From Bacteroidia bacterium (GTDB lineage: Bacteria > Bacteroidota > Bacteroidia > NS11-12g > UBA9320): a stretch of DNA of 64,000 bases. Within the stretch, counting starts at the first letter, position 1, and each line of letters begins with the position of its first letter. The translations under genes were made by a program, and so were the position numbers. The notes beneath the pieces are model-generated. The model did no database searches, was not told the origin of the DNA, and saw only the letters and a list, made by a program, of their open reading frames with translations. Shown piece by piece: positions 10,710-18,568 of the stretch. Location: assembly GCA_028339355.1 (NCBI GenBank), contig JAOLBX010000008.1, positions 1-64,000 on the forward strand, given 5' to 3'.

Positions 10710-11744
10710 CTATGAAATTTCCCCTCGAAGATTATTGGTCAACATCTTACATCTTTTATCTTCCGTAAAGTTTCCTATGACCCACATTAATTTTGTTAGA
10801 GCAGCCTCTGAAGTGATGTCCTTTCCGTCGATAACTATTGAACTATTCAATGATTTACTGCTTTCGTATTGTCCTAATTCTATTTTTCCATTAGGGCACT
10901 GTGTAGTAGCCAAAACTATTGTATTGTGCTTCTCACAAGCCTCTATAAGTCTAGTCCAGTCTTTACCGGTCGGAATGTTTCCAGCACCAAAAGTTTTCAG
11001 AACTATTCCATCTATCTTATTAGTATTTATTAAGTCTATAAGTGATAAAGGACTGTATCCTGGGAAGATTGTAACATTGACTACTTTGTTACTAAAGTTT
11101 GATAGGAGTCTAAGGTCTTTAGTATTTCTGCGGTACAATAAATAGCTGTTGACCGTAATGTTTTGTTCAAGATTTGCTAGATTCTCAAAATTGGGAGAAC
11201 TAAATCCTTCAAAATCATTTGTGCTTGTTTTTACAGCTCTATTTCCCCTAAGTACGTCATCGTTGAAACATATGCATACCTCGGGAATACATTCTATTCC
11301 AAAAGCTTTATGACCAGCTATGTATATGGCATTACTAAGATTTACAATGCCGTCTGTGCGAGGATGAAAGATAGGTAGCTGTGCTCCTGTGAGAACTATT
11401 GGTTTATCTAGATTTTCGAAAACAAAACTAAGAGCAGATGAAGTGTAGGCTAGGGTGTCGGTGCCATGTATTACAATAAAGCCATCATTGTCTTTATAAT
11501 TTTCTTCAATCTTTTGTGCAATTCGTTCCCAAGCTTCTGGCGTAATATCAGATGAATCTATCACTGGCTCGAGAGTTTCAAATGTGAATTCGATGTCTGA
11601 GAAGTAGTGAAAGAATGTCTGGTTTTTTATTGCAGGGAGGTAATCAATTATCTCATCCCAAGAGCTAGGAGCAAGCCCCCCGGTATCTGAGGTTTTCATT
11701 CCGAATGTACCTCCAGTGTATAGAATAAAAACTCTACTTTTCAT
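10710..11744 (-). CDS. ansA: Type I L-asparaginase
   Basis: Hydrolyses asparagine to aspartate and ammonia; no signal peptide, so cytoplasmic. The 344-residue protein has the first catalytic threonine motif YTGGTFGMK (Thr13) and the second motif HGTDTLAYT (residues 93-101) with Thr95 and Asp96, followed by KPIVLTGAQLPIFHPRTDG. These are hallmarks of the asparaginase/glutaminase family, and the length fits the type I enzymes. It is the last gene of the EVE-pyrR-pyrB-ansA run and begins only four bases after the pyrB stop. Aspartate is the substrate of PyrB, so the pairing is metabolically sensible, though a link in regulation is inference. Confidence 0.9.
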   Translation of the reverse strand: MKSRVFILYTGGTFGMKTSDTGGLAPSSWDEIIDYLPAIKNQTFFHYFSDIEFTFETLEPVIDSSDITPEAWERIAQKIEENYKDNDGFIVIHGTDTLAYTSSALSFVFENLDKPIVLTGAQLPIFHPRTDGIVNLSNAIYIAGHKAFGIECIPEVCICFNDDVLRGNRAVKTSTNDFEGFSSPNFENLANLEQNITVNSYLLYRRNTKDLRLLSNFSNKVVNVTIFPGYSPLSLIDLINTNKIDGIVLKTFGAGNIPTGKDWTRLIEACEKHNTIVLATTQCPNGKIELGQYESSKSLNSSIVIDGKDITSEAALTKLMWVIGNFTEDKRCKMLTNNLRGEIS

Positions 11745-11748
11745 TATA

Positions 11749-12675
11749 CTATTTCGAGGTGCCTGCTAGTAAGTAGAGTACAGCCATTCTAATGGCTACT
11801 CCATTTTCTACCTGATTTAAAATAATAGATTGTTCCGAATCAGCAACCTCACTCGTTATCTCTACTCCTCTATTAATGGGGCCAGGGTGCATTAATACTA
11901 TTTCTTTGCTAAGACTCTTCAGAATAGGTATTGTAACTCCATATTGTTGTGAATACTCTCGCAGACTAGGGAAGTACTTGTCCTCTTGTCTTTCTAATTG
12001 TATTCTTAGCATATTTGCTGCGTCACACCATTCTAGACTCTCTGCTAGATTATGACTTACCTCGACTCCGAGACTACCTACATGTTTAGGTAGGAGGGTA
12101 GGAGGGCCACATACTCGCACTTTGGCACCGAGTTTCAGCAGACAGTATATGTTGCTAAGAGCTACTCTAGAATGAAGAATATCACCCACAATAACAATTT
12201 TTTTATTAGATAAATCTCCCATTTTTTCTCGTAGCGAGAATGCATCAAGGAGAGATTGTGTTGGGTGTTCGTGCGTACCGTCTCCTGCATTTATTATATT
12301 GGCATCTATGTGTCTAGCAAGAAACTGATGTGCTCCAGGAGCAGGGTGTCTCATTACCACCATATCCACTTTCATCGCTAAGATATTATTCACTGTATCT
12401 ATTAAGGTTTCCCCTTTTTTTACAGATGAGCTTGAGCTAGAAAAGTTAACCAAGTCGGCAGATAAACGCTTCTCAGCTAATTCAAATGAAATCTTGGTTC
12501 TTGTACTATTTTCAAAAAAGACATTGGCTATGGTAACATCTCTGAGTGATGGCACTTTTTTAATTGGCCTATTAATTACCTGCTTAAAATTATCAGCAGT
12601 TTTAAAAATGAGCTCAATGTCTTCTCTTGTGATATGGTTGATTCCTAAGAGATGTTTTGTTGAAAGTAATGACAT
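11749..12675 (-). CDS. pyrB: Aspartate carbamoyltransferase, catalytic chain
   Basis: Condenses carbamoyl phosphate and aspartate to N-carbamoylaspartate, the committed step of pyrimidine synthesis. The 308-residue protein has the carbamoyl-phosphate loop FENSTRTKISFE at 54-65, HPAPGAHQFLA, the DGTHEHPTQSLLDAF motif near 132-146 and MHPGPINRG near the C-terminus, all characteristic of ATCase. No regulatory chain pyrI is seen. The start ATG shares one base with the pyrR stop (TAATG), which implies translational coupling with the upstream regulator gene. The carbamoyl phosphate is made by the enzyme whose small subunit is encoded at 18569. Confidence 0.96.
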   Translation of the reverse strand: MSLLSTKHLLGINHITREDIELIFKTADNFKQVINRPIKKVPSLRDVTIANVFFENSTRTKISFELAEKRLSADLVNFSSSSSSVKKGETLIDTVNNILAMKVDMVVMRHPAPGAHQFLARHIDANIINAGDGTHEHPTQSLLDAFSLREKMGDLSNKKIVIVGDILHSRVALSNIYCLLKLGAKVRVCGPPTLLPKHVGSLGVEVSHNLAESLEWCDAANMLRIQLERQEDKYFPSLREYSQQYGVTIPILKSLSKEIVLMHPGPINRGVEITSEVADSEQSIILNQVENGVAIRMAVLYLLAGTSK

Positions 12676-13211
12676 TATTTATCGCTATCTGTGATTATCC
12701 ATACTTGACACTCGTTTTGATTCCAATCTACTTTTACATAGTCGTCTGTTCTAGAGTCTATGTGCTCTCCCACATAATCAGGGTGAATAGGTACTTCTCG
12801 TTTAAACTTTCTATTTATCAAGGTTACCAATTCTATAGATGCCGGTCTTCCATAGTCGTTAATGGCATCTAGAGCAGCTCTAATGGAACGACCCGTATAG
12901 AGCACATCATCTACTAAAATTATTCTCTTTGCTTCTATTTCAAAATCTAAACTAATGGTATTAGGAATGAGTGGCTTATCGGTTCTTCTGAAATCATCTC
13001 TGTGAAAGGTCGTGTCCAATTCACCGTATGTTACTGTGATATTAAAAAGTTGATTTAGTTTATCTCTGAGTGCTTTGCCAAATAGGATGCCTCTTGGCTG
13101 CAGTGCTATTAGAGCAGTGTTAGAAAAATCACCGTGATCCTCCACCAATTGGTGGCATATGCGTGTTAGTATTAAGTCAATTTGTGCTTTCTTAAGTATA
13201 ATTCGCTTCAT
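12675..13211 (-). CDS. pyrR: PyrR, pyrimidine operon regulator / uracil phosphoribosyltransferase
   Basis: Type I phosphoribosyltransferase fold protein of 178 residues. The PRPP-binding motif is IILVDDVLYTGRSIRAAL at 97-114, and ALQPRGILFGKAL (37-49) and the Arg-rich segment FHRDDFRRTD (69-78) are typical of PyrR. In other bacteria PyrR binds pyr mRNA and attenuates transcription when UMP is high, and some copies mainly act as uracil phosphoribosyltransferase. No attenuator is possible directly before this gene, since it begins one base after the EVE-domain gene, so its regulatory role here is uncertain. Overlaps pyrB by one base. Confidence 0.93.
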   Translation of the reverse strand: MKRIILKKAQIDLILTRICHQLVEDHGDFSNTALIALQPRGILFGKALRDKLNQLFNITVTYGELDTTFHRDDFRRTDKPLIPNTISLDFEIEAKRIILVDDVLYTGRSIRAALDAINDYGRPASIELVTLINRKFKREVPIHPDYVGEHIDSRTDDYVKVDWNQNECQVWIITDSDK

Positions 13212-13212
13212 A

Positions 13213-13626
13213 CTATAAAGAAGTTTCTGCTAATTTCATTATTTCTTCGAATTCGAACTCTTGCACAGGACCTACTGATAGTCGGCCTTGTTTTACCAAT
13301 GCCATGTTTGCAAATGTATCATCCGCTTTGATCTGAGCTAGAGTCACACTCTTATTAAGAGGCTTTATAGCTTCTACATCTACCGCTACCCATCTATCAT
13401 CATCAGTAGTAGGGTCTTGGTAGGCTTCTTTAATTACTCTTGTTATCCCTACTATCTCTTTACCTTCATTACTATGGTAGAAAAGACAGATATCTCCATT
13501 CTGCATAGCTCTAAGTTGGATTCGAGCTCCATAACTACGAACACCATCCCAATAGGTAGAGCCATCGGCTACCATCTGGTCCCAGCTATATTTATATGGT
13601 TCTGATTTTATAAGCCAGTAATTCAT
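13213..13626 (-). CDS. EVE domain protein (YTH-like fold)
   Basis: A 137-residue single-domain protein starting MNYWLIKSEPYKYSWDQM, the hallmark N-terminus of EVE proteins, with WDGVRSYGARIQLRAMQNGD and CLFYHSNEGKEIVGI following. EVE domains share the PUA/YTH fold and are thought to bind modified bases in DNA or RNA. I chose the ATG at 13626 because the family begins exactly there; the in-frame extension upstream to 13695 has no family resemblance. It leads the tight EVE-pyrR-pyrB-ansA run, one base before pyrR. Its role in a pyrimidine operon is not known. Confidence 0.9.
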   Translation of the reverse strand: MNYWLIKSEPYKYSWDQMVADGSTYWDGVRSYGARIQLRAMQNGDICLFYHSNEGKEIVGITRVIKEAYQDPTTDDDRWVAVDVEAIKPLNKSVTLAQIKADDTFANMALVKQGRLSVGPVQEFEFEEIMKLAETSL

Positions 13627-13693
13627 TTGGTTCAAATATCTATCTTTTCTATCTCCTACCCAATATTGAGTAAATAAAAGGGTAAAAAAGAGC

Positions 13694-13728
13694 AAAAAAA
13701 ATCCCGACCATTTAGCCGGGATTTTTAA
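13694..13728 (-). terminator. Intrinsic terminator of rpsA
   Basis: On the minus strand the sequence reads ATCCCG, a GGCTAAATGG-type loop region, then CGGGAT followed by a run of eight T. The stem is also extended by flanking A and T runs. It lies directly after the rpsA stop and before the EVE gene. Confidence 0.85.
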
Positions 13729-13743
13729 TTATCCTTAAAAAAC

Positions 13744-15915
13744 TTATTTGCTCAAAACTTCTATGAGCTCAGCTTTCTTTAAAGAAGTGTATCCAGTGAT
13801 ACCTTTCTCTTTAGCTACTGCTTTTAGTTGAGCTACAGTCATTGAACTTAAGTCATCAGATGCTTTTTCTTTCTTTGCTTCAGCCTTTGGAGCTTCTTCT
13901 TTAGGAGCATCTTCTTTTTTAGCTGCTGCTTTCGGAGCTTCTACTTTTTTAGCCTTAGGCTCTGATTTTGGGGCAGCGTCCATTTTAGCTTTAAGTTGAG
14001 CAAGTACGTCCAATTCACCAAGTGTAGATTTCTCTGCACTCTTATTCATCTTATCAACGAATTTAGAAGTGTTAGACGAACGGCGTTTGTTCTTGTTGTC
14101 TTCCTCAGTGTTTTGAGCTCTTTCAGCATCTTTCCAGATATCTGTATGAGAAACAAGGATACGCTTAGCATCTTTATTGAATTCAATTACTCTTACCGTC
14201 ACAGTCTCATCCAATACTACATCAGTCTTATCTTCTTTCTTGATGTGTTTTTTAGGAGAGAATCCTTCTACACCGTAAGGAAGAGTTAATATAACACCTC
14301 TGTCATTAATTTCAGATACTACACCTTCGTGCTCAGACCCTAGTGTAAATACGCTTGAGAAAGTATCCCAAGGGTTTTCATCTATTTGTTTGTGCCCTAA
14401 GCTAAGTCTTCTGTTGTCTCTGTCTATCTCTAATACAACTACCTCTAGCTCTTCACCTTTTTTGGTGAATTCTGCTGGGTGTTTTATTTTCTTAGACCAA
14501 GATAAATCAGAAACGTGTACTAGTCCGTCTACCCCTTCTTCCAATTCTACGAATAATCCGTAGTTAGTAAGGTTTCTTACGATGCCAGCGTGCTTAGAAT
14601 CCATTGGGTATTTCTCTTCGATTTTTTCCCAAGGATCAGAAGTCAATTGTTTAAGACCAAGAGAAAGCTTGTGTTCTTCTTTATCTATATCCAATATTAC
14701 TGCTTCTACTTCGTCACCTACTTTTATAAAGTCAGATGGGTTACGTAGGTGCTGAGACCAAGACATTTCAGAAACGTGAACTAGACCTTCTACGCCAGCT
14801 TCGATTTCAACAAATGCACCGTAATCAGCTACAGTCACTACTTTACCTTTTACTTTTTCACCTTCTTTTAGCTCTTTCATGCTATCCCAAGGGTGAGCAG
14901 TAAGTTGTTTCATACCAAGTGAGATACGTTTTTTCTCGTTATCAAACTCAAGTACAGCAACTTGTATTTTTTGGTCAAGTTCCAATACATCTTCTGGGTG
15001 ATTGATTCTACCCCAAGAAATATCAGTGATGTGAAGTAATCCGTCAAGACCACCAAGGTCAACGAATACACCAAATGAAGTCATGTTTTTCACAGTTCCT
15101 TCAAGTACTTGTCCTACTTCCATTTTAGATATCATTTCAGCTTTTTGAGCTTCGATGTCATCTTCAATGATTGCTTTGTGTGATATTACCACGTTTTTGT
15201 AAACCTCATTGATTTTAACAACCTTGAATTCCATAGTTTTACCTACGTACTGGTCGTAATCTCTAACAGGTTTAACATCTATTTGTGATCCTGGAAGGAA
15301 AGCATCCATACCCATTACATCCACAACAAGACCACCTTTAGTTCTGTTCTGAATATAACCTTTAACGATTTCTCCATTTTCCATGATAGCCTGTATTCTT
15401 TCCCAAGCACCTTCAGCGATAGCTTTTTTCCGAGATAATATAAGCTGACCAAGAGCATTCTCTGTTTCATCTACGTACACTTCCACTTCATCACCTACAG
15501 CAATGTCTGGAGTATCCCTAAACTCAGTAATAGCTACTAGTCCGTCAGATTTGAATCCTATGTCTATAACATAGTCATCACCAGTCATTCCCACTATTTT
15601 ACCAGTTACAAGTGTTTTTTCATCTACTTGCTTGATAGTATTAGTGTAAATAGCCTTCATCTCATCATTCTGAGAATCATCATACGTGCCAAAACCTGCA
15701 CCGTCCATAGACCAATCAAATTCGTCTGGATTGTGTACTGGAGTTTCAGATGGTTGGTTGAGAGGGTTAGTAGATTGAGTAGCTTCTACTGGAGCGTCTG
15801 TTGATACTACAGCATCAGCTGCAGTTTCTGTTGTTGTTGCTTCAACTGCGGCATCCTTGGCCTCAGTAGCATCATTCAAGATTGGATCTTGATTTTCGTT
15901 TGTGTTGTTTGTCAA
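13744..15915 (-). CDS. rpsA: 30S ribosomal protein S1 with C-terminal Rho_N/SAP-like domain
   Basis: Binds mRNA at the ribosome and assists translation initiation. Six S1 RNA-binding repeats are visible, among them VTGKIVGMTGDDYVIDIGF, GTVKNMTSFGVFVDLGGLDG and GIVRNLTNYGLFVELEEGVD. An acidic, Thr/Ala-rich N-terminal tail of about 90 residues precedes them, and a Lys/Ala/Glu-rich linker follows. The last 45 residues (MTVAQLKAVAKEKGITGYTS) look like a Rho_N/SAP-type nucleic-acid-binding domain. I place the start at TTG 15915, 723 residues, because AAAGGAGG lies 10 bases upstream; the open frame continues to 16044, but that extra part has no family character. A short ATG mini-ORF overlaps this start. 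Confidence 0.93.
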   Translation of the reverse strand: MTNNTNENQDPILNDATEAKDAAVEATTTETAADAVVSTDAPVEATQSTNPLNQPSETPVHNPDEFDWSMDGAGFGTYDDSQNDEMKAIYTNTIKQVDEKTLVTGKIVGMTGDDYVIDIGFKSDGLVAITEFRDTPDIAVGDEVEVYVDETENALGQLILSRKKAIAEGAWERIQAIMENGEIVKGYIQNRTKGGLVVDVMGMDAFLPGSQIDVKPVRDYDQYVGKTMEFKVVKINEVYKNVVISHKAIIEDDIEAQKAEMISKMEVGQVLEGTVKNMTSFGVFVDLGGLDGLLHITDISWGRINHPEDVLELDQKIQVAVLEFDNEKKRISLGMKQLTAHPWDSMKELKEGEKVKGKVVTVADYGAFVEIEAGVEGLVHVSEMSWSQHLRNPSDFIKVGDEVEAVILDIDKEEHKLSLGLKQLTSDPWEKIEEKYPMDSKHAGIVRNLTNYGLFVELEEGVDGLVHVSDLSWSKKIKHPAEFTKKGEELEVVVLEIDRDNRRLSLGHKQIDENPWDTFSSVFTLGSEHEGVVSEINDRGVILTLPYGVEGFSPKKHIKKEDKTDVVLDETVTVRVIEFNKDAKRILVSHTDIWKDAERAQNTEEDNKNKRRSSNTSKFVDKMNKSAEKSTLGELDVLAQLKAKMDAAPKSEPKAKKVEAPKAAAKKEDAPKEEAPKAEAKKEKASDDLSSMTVAQLKAVAKEKGITGYTSLKKAELIEVLSK

Positions 15916-15933
15916 AGTGTCATGTCCTCCTTT
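15912..15933 (-). promoter_or_regulatory. Strong Shine-Dalgarno and three-codon mini-ORF before rpsA
   Basis: On the minus strand AAAGGAGG occupies 15933-15926. Two bases later comes ATG (15923), reading ATG-ACA-CTT-TGA, whose stop overlaps the TTG start of rpsA as TTTGA. A Shine-Dalgarno this strong is exceptional in this window, where almost all genes lack one. It decides the rpsA start and suggests special initiation control. Confidence 0.7.
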
Positions 15934-15949
15934 GCGAAAAAAATGAGTG

Positions 15950-15957
15950 CAAAAGTA
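15950..15957 (-). promoter_or_regulatory. rpsA promoter -7 element
   Basis: TACTTTTG on the minus strand matches TAnnTTTG. The nearest upstream TTG is only 15 bases away, shorter than usual, so the -33 element is uncertain. The predicted leader is about 30 bases and carries the Shine-Dalgarno sequence. Confidence 0.55.
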
Positions 15958-16076
15958 CAATTTAATTATTAACAATAGCACATCTAGAGAAGTATTTGAG
16001 GGTAGTGCGTGGTAAAGTGTTAATGATATTACTGATTTTTCCATTTGCAGTTAGTTTCTTTTTGCATATTTGCCCA

Positions 16077-17822
16077 ATGCTCAATAAGCTCTTAATAATC
16101 TCTATTTTTATAACTATATCTACTTTAAGTATGGCAATGAACTACACCGTAAGTTTTGAAAAAGTAAAATCCCATTATGTATCCGTTGTTATCGATTTTG
16201 ATGCGAATGGCAGAGATTTTGTCGATTTCAAAGTGCCTGTGTGGACTCCCGGATCGTACAAAGTACGTGAGTTTAGCAACGCTTTCGAAAATGTGAAAGC
16301 TGGAAATTTAGTGGTAGAACGACGAGATAAAAACACTTGGAGAATCGAAACTATAGGTGCCAGTAATGTGCAATTAACCTATGATGTATACAGTTTTACA
16401 GTGAGTGTGCGTCAAAGTTATGCGGATGAGAATTATGCCTTTCTTCACGGTGTTTCTGCGTTTGGCTATTTAGATGGATATGAAAAAGAATCCATAGTGC
16501 TGGAAGTAAAACCGTATGAAAGTTGGAAAAATGTAGAAGTATCGTTACCTCAAACGAAGGCGAAGGGTTACGTGTTTTCTTGCGAAAACTACGATCTACT
16601 AGCTGATTCTCCGATTGCTTGCGGCAGTTTTGAAACTACTAACTATACAAGCGATAAAGTGCCACATAGAGTGGTAATGATAGGAGAGGGTAATTATAAT
16701 TTGGAAGTAATCAAGGAAGATTTTAAAAAGATTAGCGATTCTCAAGTAAAAATGATGGGAGAGCACCCATCTCCTCAGTATGTACACTTCATCTATAATG
16801 TAGGCTCAGGTGGTGGTGGACTAGAACACCTCAATTGCCAAACTAGTATGGTTGGTCGATGGAACTATTCAGAACCTGGAAAGTACAGAAACTTCTTAGG
16901 TCTTATCGCCCACGAGTACTTTCACTTGTGGAACGTAAAGAGGGTTCGTCCTCTAGAGTTAGGTCCGTTTGACTACAACAAAGAGGTGTATACAGATATG
17001 CTTTGGATTGCAGAGGGTATAACCTCCTACTACGATGATAAGACGCTGCATAGAATAGGTAAGTATGATGACAAGGAATACCTTAATTTAATAGCAAGTC
17101 AGATAAGTAGATTAGAAAATACTCCAGGTAAAGATGTGATGAGCGTGGCACACAGCAGTATTTTGGCATGGGTAAAGGCTTATCTGCCTACCGAAGAGTC
17201 TATGAATCAGACTATAAGCTACTACAATAAAGGAATGGTGGCAGCAACTCTCTTGGATCTAGAGATTCGTTCTGATTCCAAAAAATGCTTGGATGATGTT
17301 ATGACTTCATTGTATAATGATTACTACAAAAAACAAAATAGAGGATTTACCCATGATGAATTCATAGAGGTCTGCAGTAAGTTAGCAGGAAAGGATATGC
17401 AAAGCTTTTTTGATGATGTAATTTTTAGCACTAAGCCATTGAGTTATAAAAAGATATTTTCTAAATACGGTATAGAAATAAAAGATAAAAATACTGAAAA
17501 AATTAATGCCTGGAGCGGATTAGTTAGTAAGGTAGAAGGTGGCAAAGTACTTATTACAAATATATATTCAAACAGCCCTGCAGTTGACGCTGGGTTGAGT
17601 GTAAATGATGAAGTTATTTCATTAAATGAGTGGAGGCTAAAAGACAAATTAGAAAATCACGATGTCAAATTTGGAATTAGTGATAGTGTAGAGGTAGTCT
17701 ATGCACGTGATGGCAAAATGTACACTACCAATCTTACCTATGTGAAATCTCCAAAAGTTTCGATGAAGCTTACTATAGTAGATGCTGAAAACAAGCTTCA
17801 AAAGGCTTGGCTTGGGAATTAA
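16077..17822 (+). CDS. M61 family metallopeptidase with C-terminal PDZ domain
   Basis: Exported zinc aminopeptidase of the glycyl-aminopeptidase family. The start at ATG 16077 is chosen because it is followed at once by a signal peptide (MLNKLLIISIFITISTLSMA); the frame is open further upstream, but that part overlaps the rpsA leader. An N-terminal beta domain (about 25-180) is followed by the catalytic domain with HEYFH at 279-283 and the third zinc ligand Glu313 in WIAEGITSYYDD, then a PDZ domain around 480-570 (SNSPAVDAGLSVNDEVISL). The 581-residue length is normal. Transcribed divergently from rpsA. Confidence 0.9.
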   Translation: MLNKLLIISIFITISTLSMAMNYTVSFEKVKSHYVSVVIDFDANGRDFVDFKVPVWTPGSYKVREFSNAFENVKAGNLVVERRDKNTWRIETIGASNVQLTYDVYSFTVSVRQSYADENYAFLHGVSAFGYLDGYEKESIVLEVKPYESWKNVEVSLPQTKAKGYVFSCENYDLLADSPIACGSFETTNYTSDKVPHRVVMIGEGNYNLEVIKEDFKKISDSQVKMMGEHPSPQYVHFIYNVGSGGGGLEHLNCQTSMVGRWNYSEPGKYRNFLGLIAHEYFHLWNVKRVRPLELGPFDYNKEVYTDMLWIAEGITSYYDDKTLHRIGKYDDKEYLNLIASQISRLENTPGKDVMSVAHSSILAWVKAYLPTEESMNQTISYYNKGMVAATLLDLEIRSDSKKCLDDVMTSLYNDYYKKQNRGFTHDEFIEVCSKLAGKDMQSFFDDVIFSTKPLSYKKIFSKYGIEIKDKNTEKINAWSGLVSKVEGGKVLITNIYSNSPAVDAGLSVNDEVISLNEWRLKDKLENHDVKFGISDSVEVVYARDGKMYTTNLTYVKSPKVSMKLTIVDAENKLQKAWLGN

Positions 17823-17867
17823 GGGTCTTTGGTGTTTAATAGGAAGGTGCTTGATTTCATAGTCTGA

Positions 17868-18421
17868 TTATTTACTTTGAGAGTAGTACGCCTTCAGTAG
17901 TTTGAGTGAGTTTCTGTTTTTAGAATCATTAGTAAATGTTTCAATAGCTTCTCCTGTTTTAGAGTCAATGAGTACATTGAAGCGTTGCCCGTTTGAATCA
18001 AAGATCATTTCTTGCAAATAACTATTCTTTGTTCTCAAGTGTTTTATCAGCTTACCTTCTTTGTTGTTAAACCATTCGTTAGAATCAAGTTGAACAATCT
18101 TGTGATATCCATACAATTCGCAGAAGATCAATTTTAAGTGCGATAAATAATCTTGACTCCCAATGCATTTTAGGCTAGAGAAGAGCCGATATGTCGGAAA
18201 CACAACCGTGCCCCGTAAATTGAACAAGCAACAGTCTGTCATTTCTCAAAGCTACCCTCAGTGCTTGGTAATAATCAAAATAAGTTGGCTCTATTCTAGC
18301 ATAAAAGTGGTCCGAGTACTTCTTTGCTTCAAAGTAGACTAGGTCGGGTTTTGGCCAGAAAATAACTGTGCCCATCCCAATAATTAGTATAATAGAGCTA
18401 CAGTCTCTTCAGAATTTTCAT
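17868..18421 (-). pseudogene. Degenerate membrane-anchored thioredoxin-like gene with two frame breaks
   Basis: Three minus-strand frames join into one plausible protein. ATG at 18421 gives MKILKRL, then stop; the next frame gives CSSIILIIGMGTVIFWPKP (a membrane anchor) and reaches ALRVALRNDRLLLVQFTGHG; this resembles the DFTGHGCVNC active-site region of DsbD-like thioredoxin domains, but reads GHGCVSD, so the second Cys is gone. It stops near 18175. A third frame then continues with SSLKCIGSQDYLSHLKLIFC through to FNVLIDSKTGEAIETFTND and ends at 17868, matching the usual thioredoxin C-terminal half. The likely break points lie near AGAGACTG and CTCTTCTCT. The relationship to thioredoxin is inferred from motif spacing only. 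Confidence 0.5.
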
Positions 18422-18568
18422 TAGCATTTATTTAAAGATAATGTTCTTGATTTTCTCTAATCACTCTTAACCATTCAGTGGAAACTCAAAAACTCCGTTG
18501 ATTATATTTTGATAACTATTAGATGATTACCCGATGCTAAATTCTTATTACTAAACTACATTCGCATC

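Noticed and set aside
13212-13626. PyrR-controlled attenuator before pyrR
   Set aside because: pyrR starts one base after the EVE stop and pyrB overlaps pyrR; there is no space for a leader between them, and no attenuator hairpin was seen upstream of EVE beyond the rpsA terminator.
15916-16044. rpsA starting at 16044 (766 residues)
   Set aside because: The extra 43 residues are hydrophobic and unlike S1, overlap the -7 box at 15950 and the SD, so the transcript would not contain that start.
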